Shown here: positions 1 to 5,451 of the stretch, one piece after another
How positions within the stretch are numbered: position 1 is the first letter of the stretch
How the letters are laid out: each line of letters begins with the position of its first letter
Assembly (NCBI GenBank): GCA_021159845.1
Contig: JAGHDS010000073.1
Span: 1 to 5,451 of the forward strand
Length of the DNA: 5,451 bases
From: Anaerolineae bacterium
GTDB lineage: Bacteria > Chloroflexota > Anaerolineae > DUEN01
Direction of reading: 5' to 3'
Position numbers and translations under genes: made by a program
The notes under the pieces: generated by a model
Database searches by the model: none
Seen by the model: the letters and a program-made list of their open reading frames with translations, nothing else
What the model was told of the DNA's origin: nothing

Positions 1-1
1 G

Positions 2-856
2 GATAGAGATGGGCATATCGTTACCAACTACCATGTCATTAAAGATGCCCAGTCCATTGAGGTGGGCTTCGGCGATGATGTCACCCGCGCGGCCACCGTT
101 GTGGGCGTGGATCCGCCTAATGACCTGGCCGTTTTGAAGGTAGATGATCTGCCTGCTGATGTGCACCCTGTGGAGTTGGGCGACGCAAGCAAGCTCCGCG
201 TAGGACAGCGGGCCATTGCGATCGGCAATCCCTTTGGGCAGTTCGAGCGCACGCTCACCACGGGCGTCATCAGCGCCCTTAACCGCACGATCACCGTAGA
301 TGAGAACACGGTCCTGCGCCACGTGATTCAAACGGATGCGGCTATTAATCGTGGAAACTCCGGTGGACCGTTGTTGGACTCCTTCGGCAGGCTCATCGGG
401 GTCAATAGCGCTATCTATTCCCCCACGGGCACGTCGGCCGGGGTGGGGTTGGCCATCTCGGTGAATACGGTGAAGCGTGTTATCCCTGAGCTCATCGCCC
501 ACGGGCGTTATCGACATCCTTGGCTGGGCGTCTTAGGATATAGCATCACCCCCGCACTGGCCCAGGCGCTCAACTTGCCTGTACAGCGCGGGTTGTTGGT
601 CGCACGTATGTATCAGGGGAGCCCTGCGGCACGCGCTGGCTTGCGCGCTGCTCAACGAGAGGTTATCCTAGGGAACCACGTGATCCTGGCGGGCGGTGAC
701 ATCATCACGGCCATCAACGGGCATCCGATTCGTGGCATGGATGACCTGGACGATTATCTGGAAGAACACACTCGGGTGGGACAGACTGTCACACTGGAGG
801 CGATGCGGGGAACGCGAAAATTGCAGGTTCAGGTACAATTGACCGAGATGCCATAA
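2..856 (+). CDS. htrA: HtrA/Deg-family serine protease with one PDZ domain, 5' partial
   Basis: The reading frame is open from the left edge (first full codon at base 2) to a TAA at 854-856, giving 284 residues; the N-terminus, where a signal peptide or membrane anchor would be, lies outside the window. Numbering from the first visible residue, the chymotrypsin-like catalytic triad is complete: His11 in TNYHV, Asp41 in NDLAVLKV and Ser120 in RGNSGGPLLD, with the substrate-pocket segment GVGLAISV just after. Residues about 185-275 form a single PDZ domain, starting near HPWLGV and including GGDIITAINGHPI. The protein ends soon after it, so there is no second PDZ as in DegP. Family members degrade or refold damaged proteins, usually outside the cytoplasmic membrane. 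The PDZ has about ten extra residues between SPAARAGL and GGDIITAING, a longer loop than in DegP and comparable to plant Deg1. The family call is very secure; the choice among HtrA, DegS or DegQ-type roles is not. Confidence 0.95.
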   Translation, partial: DRDGHIVTNYHVIKDAQSIEVGFGDDVTRAATVVGVDPPNDLAVLKVDDLPADVHPVELGDASKLRVGQRAIAIGNPFGQFERTLTTGVISALNRTITVDENTVLRHVIQTDAAINRGNSGGPLLDSFGRLIGVNSAIYSPTGTSAGVGLAISVNTVKRVIPELIAHGRYRHPWLGVLGYSITPALAQALNLPVQRGLLVARMYQGSPAARAGLRAAQREVILGNHVILAGGDIITAINGHPIRGMDDLDDYLEEHTRVGQTVTLEAMRGTRKLQVQVQLTEMP

Positions 857-875
857 GGCATCTGCTGACCTTTGC

Positions 876-934
876 CAGGCGGGAGTGCGCCTGTATGTCG
901 TGATAAACGTGAGATCTTGTGTGCGGCGCTTTTT
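876..934 (+). terminator. possible weak terminator after the HtrA gene
   Basis: Twenty bases after the protease stop there is a perfect 6-pair hairpin, CAGGCG (876-881) with CGCCTG (888-893) and a 6-base loop, but no T tract follows it. An alternative pairing of GCGCC (887-891) with GGCGC (925-929) would sit directly before the T5 run at 930-934, but with a loop of about 33 bases. Either could help end transcription; neither is a textbook intrinsic terminator, so confidence is low. Confidence 0.25.
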
Positions 935-1100
935 GACAGAGCTGGCCGTTCAGTGAAGACCTCTCGCCCACGGCGAGGATCCTTAATCCCCCAGTAAGAT
1001 AAGGCTGATCAGACCGATGCTTTATTCTCATCGCTGATTACCTACCTTGCGCTAACATTCCCCCATAGCGCGAGATCCAACAAAAGCGTACATGATTGTC

Positions 1101-1276
1101 GGGTGGGCCGGTGTCGATCCGCCCTGAAGGGTGCCTGGGAGCTCTGTGGCCGGGGAGCCCAGCCCTTGGTTATCTCTTTGTCCTTCGAAAACCTCCTGGC
1201 TGACATCGGCGCGGCGGGACAGGCTCGGTACCCCTCCATCCAGCTTCTGAATGCGGTGTACTCCGTATGGGGTATA
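1101..1276 (+). other. cluster of small hairpins, possible structured leader or small RNA
   Basis: Three hairpins can be drawn by eye. GGGTGGG (1101-1107) pairs with 1118-1124, with two G-T pairs and a 10-base loop. CTGGG plus CTC (1135-1139, 1142-1144) pairs with GAG plus CCCAG (1155-1162), with a 2-base bulge. TGTACTCC (1257-1264) pairs with GGGGTATA (1269-1276) around a GTAT loop. A competing small hairpin CCC/GGG (1122-1131) overlaps the first. They lie 80 to 260 bases upstream of the GltD-like gene. In DNA of this composition some short stems are expected by chance, and I recognise no known RNA family. Confidence 0.2.
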
Positions 1277-1329
1277 TGACGTCCATTGATTCCCCCACCA
1301 ATAAAGGACGATCAGGAAGACGAACGTCT

Positions 1330-1335
1330 TACAAT
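1330..1335 (+). promoter_or_regulatory. candidate -10 element (TACAAT) upstream of the GltD-like gene
   Basis: TACAAT matches the bacterial -10 consensus at five of six positions and would start transcription about 17 bases before the ATG at 1359, still leaving room for the ribosome binding site. No good -35 hexamer is found 16-18 bases upstream (the best stretch near 1307-1312 is GACGAT). The small hairpin AAGAC/GTCTT at 1317-1330 overlaps its first base. Weak evidence only. Confidence 0.2.
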
Positions 1336-1340
1336 CGCCT

Positions 1341-1351
1341 GAGGAAAGAGG
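1341..1351 (+). promoter_or_regulatory. ribosome binding site of the GltD-like gene
   Basis: The purine run GAGGAAAGAGG ends seven bases before the ATG at 1359, a normal distance, and 13 bases before the second in-frame ATG at 1365. This favours 1359 as the start, giving a protein that begins MVMAKEK. Confidence 0.7.
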
Positions 1352-1358
1352 CTGCAAG

Positions 1359-2801
1359 ATGGTCATGGCAAAGGAGAAATCCCAAAAGTTGTTGAGCCGC
1401 AAGGAGCGCCTGAAGATACCGCATCAGCCTATGCCCACACAGCCACCTGAGACACGTATTCATAACTTTGATGAGATCTATCTGGGCTATAGCGCTGAGG
1501 CGGCCATGATCGAAGCCACTCGATGTATCGATTGTCCTAATCCCAGTTGTGTGCAAGCCTGTCCCGCCCATAATGATATCCCGCGCGCCCTTCGCTTGAT
1601 CGCTGAGGGTAATTTCTTGGGAGCCGCCGCCGTTTACGAGAAGACGAGCAATTTATCACAGATTTGCAGCCGTGTATGTCCCCAGGAGCGGCTGTGTGAG
1701 GAAGCATGTGTGATCGGCAAGCGTAATGAGACCATCGCCTTGGGCAAGTTGGAGATGTTCGTCGCGGATTATAAGCGGGAACATGGCACATCCGTTTTCA
1801 CCCTCCCCACTCCCACAGGCAAGAGAGCGGCCGTCGTCGGGGCAGGGCCGGCTGGCCTTACCGTCGCGGACGAGCTGGCCAAGCGAGGACACGCCGTGAC
1901 CGTGTTCGAGAAATGGCCGTACCCAGGAGGACTTCTGATCTACGGCATCCCTCGCTTCAAGCTCCCGCTCGAGGTGGTGCGGACGAAAGTTAGGGAGTTG
2001 GAACAGAAAGGGGTCAAGTTCCGCTGCAATACGCAGGTGGGCAAGGATATATCGTTAGCGGAGATCAAGGCCGATTTCGACGCTGTCTTCATTGGGATAG
2101 GTGCCAATGAGCCGGTCCCGCTGAAAGTTCCTGGAGTGGATCTAGAGGGCATCTATACAGCTAATGATTGGCTCGTGCGTGTGCACGGGCCACCGGAGCT
2201 GTTGCCCGAGGACATGCGTGCGCCGTTGCCGCCTCAGACCGGCAAGCGTGTTGCCATCATCGGCGGTGGCGATACGGCGATCGACTGTGCTCGCACTGCG
2301 ATACGTTTGGAAAGTGGGCGTACCACGATCTACTACCGCCGTACGGAATCGGAGATGCCGGGCAATGGCAGGGATCGAGCCCTGGCGGTGGAGGAGGGGG
2401 TCAAGATCAGGTATCTGGTGACCCCGGTCCGTTTCATTGGAGACGATGCGGGCCACGTCAGGGCGGTGGAGCTGATCCGAACGCGACTGGGCGAGGCGGA
2501 CGAATCCGGCCGTCCTCGGCCTATCCCCATCGAGGGCTCCGAGTTCATCGAACCCGTCGACACCGTTGTACTGGCGTTGGGATACTGGCCTGACCCGGAG
2601 TGGGGGAAAGCAGGACGGGAGATGGGGCTGAGAACCCACACCTGGGGGCTTCTACACGCTGACCCCGAGACGGGCGCTACATCCGTCCCCGGTGTCTATG
2701 CTGGTGGGGATGCCGTTACGGGTCCCAACCTGGTGGTGACCGCGATGGCTGCCAGCCGTAAGGCGGCGGCGGCTATGGACCGTTACCTGAGAGGACTTTA
2801 A
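1359..2801 (+). CDS. GltD-like NAD(P)H-dependent iron-sulfur flavoprotein (glutamate synthase small-subunit family)
   Basis: The 480-residue protein has the full family layout. Residues about 30-135 are the N-terminal helical iron-sulfur domain with two cysteine quartets: C56, C59, C64, C68 and C103, C107, C113, C117, the latter in SRVCPQERLCEEAC. An FAD-binding Rossmann motif follows at 159-185 (GAGPAGL, then E184), then an NAD(P)H-binding Rossmann motif at about 298-316 (IIGGGDTAIDCARTA) with the arginine pair R327-R328, placed as in NADPH-preferring members. The C-terminal FAD segment is GVYAGGDAVTGPN (445-457). GltD subunits take electrons from NADPH through FAD to the iron-sulfur clusters and on to a partner. 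The N-terminal sequence resembles the free-standing (so-called homotetrameric) type and NfnL-like ferredoxin-NADP oxidoreductases as much as classical GltD. No gltB, NfnS-type subunit or pyrimidine gene adjoins it; the next gene is on the other strand, so it appears monocistronic. Family very secure, physiological partner unknown. Confidence 0.93.
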   Translation: MVMAKEKSQKLLSRKERLKIPHQPMPTQPPETRIHNFDEIYLGYSAEAAMIEATRCIDCPNPSCVQACPAHNDIPRALRLIAEGNFLGAAAVYEKTSNLSQICSRVCPQERLCEEACVIGKRNETIALGKLEMFVADYKREHGTSVFTLPTPTGKRAAVVGAGPAGLTVADELAKRGHAVTVFEKWPYPGGLLIYGIPRFKLPLEVVRTKVRELEQKGVKFRCNTQVGKDISLAEIKADFDAVFIGIGANEPVPLKVPGVDLEGIYTANDWLVRVHGPPELLPEDMRAPLPPQTGKRVAIIGGGDTAIDCARTAIRLESGRTTIYYRRTESEMPGNGRDRALAVEEGVKIRYLVTPVRFIGDDAGHVRAVELIRTRLGEADESGRPRPIPIEGSEFIEPVDTVVLALGYWPDPEWGKAGREMGLRTHTWGLLHADPETGATSVPGVYAGGDAVTGPNLVVTAMAASRKAAAAMDRYLRGL

Positions 2802-2848
2802 TTGAAGAGGGCGGCTCGGTCCCGCGTCCCCTACCGATGCAGGCTCGT

Positions 2849-2901
2849 GGCCCCCACCTCTCCCCTTTTGTGTAGGCCGAGGAAGGTGGGAGGTGAGGGC
2901 C
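2849..2901 (+). terminator. long imperfect hairpin between convergent genes, probable terminator
   Basis: The arm 2849-2869 pairs with 2881-2901 over 21 positions with only two mismatches (C2854/A2896 and C2863/T2887) and three G-T pairs, around the 11-base loop 2870-2880. It begins 47 bases after the stop of the GltD-like gene and is followed on the + strand by TTGTTGT, a broken T tract. It also lies 10 bases after the stop of the maoC-like gene on the - strand, though the - strand has no T tract beyond it. It most likely ends + strand transcription and may block or stabilise the opposing transcript too. A weaker 5-pair stem (2816-2820 with 2833-2837) precedes it. A dispersed palindromic repeat is the alternative. 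Confidence 0.6.
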
Positions 2902-2911
2902 TTGTTGTGCG

Positions 2912-3394
2912 TTAGCTTTCGTCTGGTCGGAACTTGACCAACATCGTCCAGGTGCCGCGTTGTACCGTCTCATCACGCTGGTTGAGAATCGCTACCTTGA
3001 AGGTGACGTATCCCCCTCCCAGCCGACGCATGGGTTTGGTCTCCTGCACAGTTGCCCGGACGCGGATGGTGTCCCCGATGCGGATGGGCGCTCGGAATTG
3101 CCAATCGCTGATCTTCATGAAGGCGATCACCGTATCCTCTATGAACCCCAGACGCACGGCTAGCCCGGACGCGACCGCCAGTCCCAGCAGGCCGTGGGCG
3201 ATACGCTCGCCGAATGGCGTCTGCCGCGCGTACTCCGCGTCGGTGTGAATCTGGGTCCAATCGCCACTGAGAGCAGCGAAGGCTACGATATCGGCTTCCG
3301 TGATCGTGCGTCCGACGCTCTCGATCTCGTCACCTACCTGGAACTCCTCGAAGTACAGGCCACGTCGTGGTGCCAAGCGCGATGTCTCACTCAT
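2912..3394 (-). CDS. MaoC-type hot-dog fold dehydratase / (R)-enoyl-CoA hydratase-like protein
   Basis: This complete protein of 160 residues is the normal length for a single-domain MaoC-like dehydratase. After a short leader it shows the family opening, YFEEFQVGDEIESVGRTITEADIVAFAALSGD, in segments at 14-45. The hydratase signature GDWTQIHTD follows at 44-52, with the catalytic pair Asp45 and His50, then the hot-dog core helix around IAHGLLGLAVASGL (65-78) and the strand segments FRAPIRIGDTIRVRATV (100-116). The usual form is GDxNPxH; here Thr48-Gln49 replaces Asn-Pro. Such enzymes add water across 2-enoyl-CoA or related acyl-CoA esters in the cytoplasm, but this signature is shared by many subfamilies, so the substrate is open. 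The ATG at 3394 has an AAGAGGAG ribosome binding site six bases upstream. The start lies 12 bases after the isomerase gene, strongly suggesting co-expression; it is the last gene of the - strand group. Confidence 0.88.
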   Translation of the reverse strand: MSETSRLAPRRGLYFEEFQVGDEIESVGRTITEADIVAFAALSGDWTQIHTDAEYARQTPFGERIAHGLLGLAVASGLAVRLGFIEDTVIAFMKISDWQFRAPIRIGDTIRVRATVQETKPMRRLGGGYVTFKVAILNQRDETVQRGTWTMLVKFRPDES

Positions 3395-3400
3395 GATGAA

Positions 3401-3408
3401 CTCCTCTT
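3401..3408 (-). promoter_or_regulatory. ribosome binding site of the maoC-like gene, overlapping the preceding stop codon
   Basis: Read on the - strand, the sequence TAAGAGGAG begins with the isomerase stop codon (3409-3407) and runs straight into the purine-rich site AAGAGGAG, six bases before the ATG at 3394. A ribosome terminating on the upstream gene would sit on the start region of the downstream gene, which points to translational coupling. Confidence 0.75.
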
Positions 3409-4234
3409 AGGCACCCAGTTCTTCCAGATAGCCCCGTATGAGCGTCGCAAAACGCTGTAGCGCGACCTCCGTATCCGGGAGCTCGGGATGCCAGGTCTTC
3501 TCGTATTCCAGGCACCAGCTTCCCTGATACCCCTCTGCAAGAAGCAGGCTCATGATCTCCTTGATGGGCACATCGCCGTCGCCCGGTAAGCACAGTTCGT
3601 GTCCACCCGAGCCACGTTCCGGGCGCAGGCGACCGTCCTTGATATGCGTATGGTATACCCGACCGCTCAGGTGACGACAGGTCTCCTCAGGTGACTCGCC
3701 GAAGCGGAAAGGATGCATGATGTCCCAGAGCGCCCCCACCGCCGGATGGTTCACGCGGTCGAGAATGTCGGCCGTGGTAGCCCCTAACGCGAAGGCATCA
3801 TGCGTCTCCAGGACGATCTTGACGCCCGCTTGGGCGGCGTACTCACCGGCCTGCCGCAATGCATCTGCCATCGCGTTGAAGAGGGCCTCTCGGTCCACAT
3901 CTCCTGGATACTGGCCGCCAAAGGTGCGGACAACCGGCGCGCCGATGTCAACGGCCAGGTCTACATAGCGTTTCATGGTATCCACTTGTTCCTGCAACGC
4001 GGTCGGGTCCACCTGAGCGAATCGGGTGTAGGCCGTGAGAGCGACGATTTGCAGGCCGGCGTCCTCGAACCGCTGGCGCACATCCCGTCGCTCAACTGGG
4101 GTGAACTCTGGTGAGATATGCTGGCGGTCGGCGCCGCGCAGCTCGATCCCGTCATAGCCATATTCTAACGCTGCTCGAATCACCTCCTGGATGGTCCAGT
4201 CGGGGCAGGCAAGGGTCCCAAAGCTGATAGACAT
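3407..4234 (-). CDS. sugar-phosphate isomerase/epimerase-type TIM barrel protein (xylose isomerase-like)
   Basis: The 275-residue protein belongs to the large xylose isomerase-like / AP endonuclease 2 TIM-barrel superfamily. From the ATG at 4234 it opens with MSISFGTLACPDWTIQEVI, then shows first-barrel-strand features GYDGIELR (26-33). The expected divalent-metal ligands are all visible: Glu143 in VLETHD, Asp171 in ALWDIMHP, His197 in HTHIKD and Glu243 in CLEYEKTWHPEL. The GDGDVPI loop (218-224) is typical of sugar epimerase/isomerase and inosose dehydratase-like members. The superfamily interconverts or dehydrates sugars and cyclitols; sequence alone does not fix the substrate. The open frame extends upstream to 4339, but that part overlaps the end of argJ, looks unlike the family and lacks a good ribosome binding site, whereas GGAGG sits six bases before 4234. 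It follows argJ by 47 bases and precedes the maoC-like gene by 12. Confidence 0.9.
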   Translation of the reverse strand: MSISFGTLACPDWTIQEVIRAALEYGYDGIELRGADRQHISPEFTPVERRDVRQRFEDAGLQIVALTAYTRFAQVDPTALQEQVDTMKRYVDLAVDIGAPVVRTFGGQYPGDVDREALFNAMADALRQAGEYAAQAGVKIVLETHDAFALGATTADILDRVNHPAVGALWDIMHPFRFGESPEETCRHLSGRVYHTHIKDGRLRPERGSGGHELCLPGDGDVPIKEIMSLLLAEGYQGSWCLEYEKTWHPELPDTEVALQRFATLIRGYLEELGA

Positions 4235-4281
4235 GGCATTCCTCCGGATGAGATGCAAGGATATAAAGCGGGATGTAGGAT
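4235..4281 (-). other. short argJ to isomerase spacer
   Basis: The 47-base gap after argJ holds the ribosome binding site of the isomerase-like gene and an AT-rich stretch (TTTATAT on the - strand, 4259-4265). It shows no hairpin with T tract, so read-through from argJ is likely. The AT-rich stretch might be a -10 element, but no -35 partner was found. Confidence 0.4.
4241..4245 (-). promoter_or_regulatory. ribosome binding site fixing the start of the isomerase-like gene
   Basis: On the - strand GGAGG is followed by six bases and then the ATG at 4234-4232. This near-ideal arrangement selects the 275-residue protein over the longer frame that would begin at 4339 inside argJ. Confidence 0.8.
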
Positions 4282-5451
4282 TTATGTTCGGTAATGAGCG
4301 TTGATGTTCACATACTCGTGGCTGAGGTCGCAAGTCCACACGGTGGCCTGGCCGTCGCCCAGCCCTAAATCCACGCGTATCTCGATCTCTGCCTGGGCGA
4401 AGCGGGCGGCTGCATCCCTCTCGACGTAGCCGGTGGGCTGCCCCCGTTCGACCACCTGCAACCAGTCCAGGCCGCCCTTTCGCGAGGCGAAGAACAGGCC
4501 CGTCCTTTCGGGGATCACCTCAGCACCGGAGTAGCCAACGGCGCATAGAATGCGACCCCAGTTGGGGTCACCCCCATAGATCGCCGTCTTGACCAATGGT
4601 GAGTTCGCGATGGCCTTGGCAGCTCTGTGCGCATCCGCGTCATCAGCAGCCCCCTCAACTGTGATGGTGATAAACTTCGTCGCTCCCTCGCCGTCGCGTG
4701 CTATCTGTTGGGCCAGGTCGACACAGACAGCCGTTAGCCCATCTCGGAAAGCCGCGAATGCGGCTGTTCCCGTGTCCTCGATCTCGTCGTTGCCCGCCAG
4801 GCCATTTGCGAGAACGGCCAGGGTGTCGTTCGTGCTGGTATCGCCGTCCACTGTGACCGCGTTGAAGCTCTGCTCCACGGCATAACGCAGCGCGGCGTCC
4901 AGAGCCTGGGGTGTAATCACCGCGTCGGTGCATACCAGCGCCAACATCGTGGCCATGTGGGGATGGATCATGCCCGCCCCCTTGCACATTCCCGCAATGG
5001 TCACTTGGGTCCCGCCGATGTCTATGGTGACACCGGCGGTCTTCGGACGCGTATCCGTGGTCATGATAGCACGAGCCGCGTCTACACCTCCGGAAGGGCG
5101 TAGGATGGGGATGGCTTCCTGCACCCCTCGTTGGAGTTTGTCCATCGGCAGATAAGTGCCAATCACCCCAGTGGACATGACCAGACAGCTATGCGCCTCC
5201 AACCCCAACGCGCGCTCTGTGATCTCCGCCATACGGCGTGCATCCGCCATCCCGCGCGTTCCAGTACAAGCATTCGCACAGCCGCTGTTCACGACGACGG
5301 CCTGGATGCCGGTGGGGTTAAAGCCGATGACCGTTCGGTCGTAGAGCACGGGCGCGGCCGCGAAGCGGTTCTGAGTGAATACCGCGGCGGCCGTACAGGG
5401 TGCCTCCGAGACGACCAGTGCCAGATCGAGGTCGGACGTGGGCTTGATCCC
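4282..5451 (-). CDS. argJ: ArgJ, bifunctional ornithine acetyltransferase / N-acetylglutamate synthase, 5' partial
   Basis: The frame is open from the right edge to the TAA at 4284-4282, giving 389 residues. ArgJ proteins are about 400 residues, so only some 15-25 N-terminal residues are missing; an internal GTG at 5349 is not the start, because the family sequence (GIKPTSDLDLALV, then FTQNRFAAAP) continues upstream of it. ArgJ moves the acetyl group from N-acetylornithine to glutamate, recycling it in arginine biosynthesis, and in many bacteria can also acetylate glutamate from acetyl-CoA. Numbering from the edge, visible marks are NSGCANACTG (55-64), the oxyanion-hole region STGVIG (93-98), the self-cleavage site MA/TML with nucleophile Thr168 (codon 4950-4948), DGDTSTNDT (202-210), GDPNWGR (294-300) and the typical C-terminus YVNINAHYRT. 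The usual Asn in the HPNMAT motif is His165 here. Whether it is mono- or bifunctional cannot be read from sequence. It is the first visible gene of the - strand group; its promoter is outside the window. Confidence 0.96.
   Translation of the reverse strand, partial: GIKPTSDLDLALVVSEAPCTAAAVFTQNRFAAAPVLYDRTVIGFNPTGIQAVVVNSGCANACTGTRGMADARRMAEITERALGLEAHSCLVMSTGVIGTYLPMDKLQRGVQEAIPILRPSGGVDAARAIMTTDTRPKTAGVTIDIGGTQVTIAGMCKGAGMIHPHMATMLALVCTDAVITPQALDAALRYAVEQSFNAVTVDGDTSTNDTLAVLANGLAGNDEIEDTGTAAFAAFRDGLTAVCVDLAQQIARDGEGATKFITITVEGAADDADAHRAAKAIANSPLVKTAIYGGDPNWGRILCAVGYSGAEVIPERTGLFFASRKGGLDWLQVVERGQPTGYVERDAAARFAQAEIEIRVDLGLGDGQATVWTCDLSHEYVNINAHYRT

Larger units (their letters stand above)
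857..1358. other. 502-base intergenic region without a credible gene
   Basis: No convincing protein is encoded here on either strand: the open frames are short, lack recognisable motifs and have no good ribosome binding site. I saw no tRNA or rRNA and could not match any riboswitch I know by eye. What is present: a 6-pair hairpin right after the protease stop (876-893), a T5 run at 930-934, a tight hairpin at 963-977 (CTCGCC/GGCGAG, 3-base loop), hairpins at 1101-1124, 1135-1162, 1257-1276 and 1317-1330, and a purine-rich ribosome binding site at 1341-1351. It separates two unrelated genes and probably holds the terminator of the first and the promoter and leader of the second. A small RNA is possible but not shown. 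Confidence 0.6.

Noticed and set aside
933..938. Perfect -35 hexamer TTGACA
   Set aside because: No -10 element lies 16-18 bases downstream (AAGACC/AGACCT there), and the nearest gene starts more than 400 bases away.
789..1031. 80-residue open frame on the - strand over the end of the protease gene
   Set aside because: It overlaps a secure gene antisense, shows no family features and no good ribosome binding site.
1100..1165. Possible tRNA or known riboswitch, suggested by GGTGTCGATCC resembling a T arm
   Set aside because: No acceptor stem, anticodon arm or D arm can be fitted around it, and no riboswitch consensus that I know is present.
1052..1402. 116-residue open frame on the - strand upstream of the GltD-like gene
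   Set aside because: It starts inside the GltD-like gene, has no recognisable motif or ribosome binding site, and its composition looks like untranslated sequence.
2142..2639. 165-residue open frame on the - strand inside the GltD-like gene, plus two + strand frames at 2164-2593
   Set aside because: These are shadows of a strongly conserved coding sequence; the FAD- and NAD(P)H-binding motifs are in the long + frame.
4235..4339. N-terminal extension of 35 residues on the isomerase-like gene
   Set aside because: It overlaps the end of argJ, has no family resemblance, and an ideal GGAGG site sits before the internal ATG at 4234.
5347..5349. GTG as the start codon of argJ
   Set aside because: Conserved ArgJ sequence continues in frame upstream to the window edge, so this GTG encodes an internal valine.

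Overview
The window is a moderately GC-rich bacterial chromosomal segment with clear Shine-Dalgarno sequences and ordinary housekeeping and metabolic genes. The style of the proteins (an HtrA protease with an enlarged loop in its PDZ domain, a free-standing GltD-like flavoprotein, an ArgJ of the acetyl-recycling type) would fit Chloroflexota or a similar deep-branching lineage. That placement is inference from protein style, not a phylogenetic result.

Layout, left to right. (1) From the left edge to 856 on the + strand is the C-terminal part of an HtrA/Deg-family serine protease with all three catalytic residues and one PDZ domain. (2) 857-1358 is about 500 bases with no credible gene. It holds a short hairpin after the protease, several further small hairpins, and the ribosome binding site of the next gene. 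(3) 1359-2801, + strand, is a complete 480-residue GltD-like iron-sulfur flavoprotein. (4) 2802-2911 is a convergent intergenic gap dominated by a 21-pair imperfect hairpin at 2849-2901, probably a terminator. (5) From the right edge back to 2912, the - strand carries three genes in one direction: argJ (lacking only its extreme N-terminus), then after 47 bases a sugar-phosphate isomerase/epimerase-type TIM barrel, then after 12 bases a MaoC-type hot-dog dehydratase.

The last two - strand genes are closely packed, and the stop codon of the isomerase lies in the ribosome binding site of the maoC-like gene, so they are very probably co-transcribed and translationally coupled. Their link to argJ may be positional only, since arginine biosynthesis has no obvious need for either. 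The GltD-like gene stands alone: no large glutamate synthase subunit or other partner is adjacent.

I found no mobile element, CRISPR array, tRNA, rRNA, phage gene or defence system, and nothing that amounts to a new system. The points worth a second look are modest: the structured non-coding stretch upstream of the flavoprotein, the strong convergent hairpin, the coupled isomerase/MaoC pair, the unpartnered GltD-like protein, and small departures from family motifs in ArgJ and MaoC.
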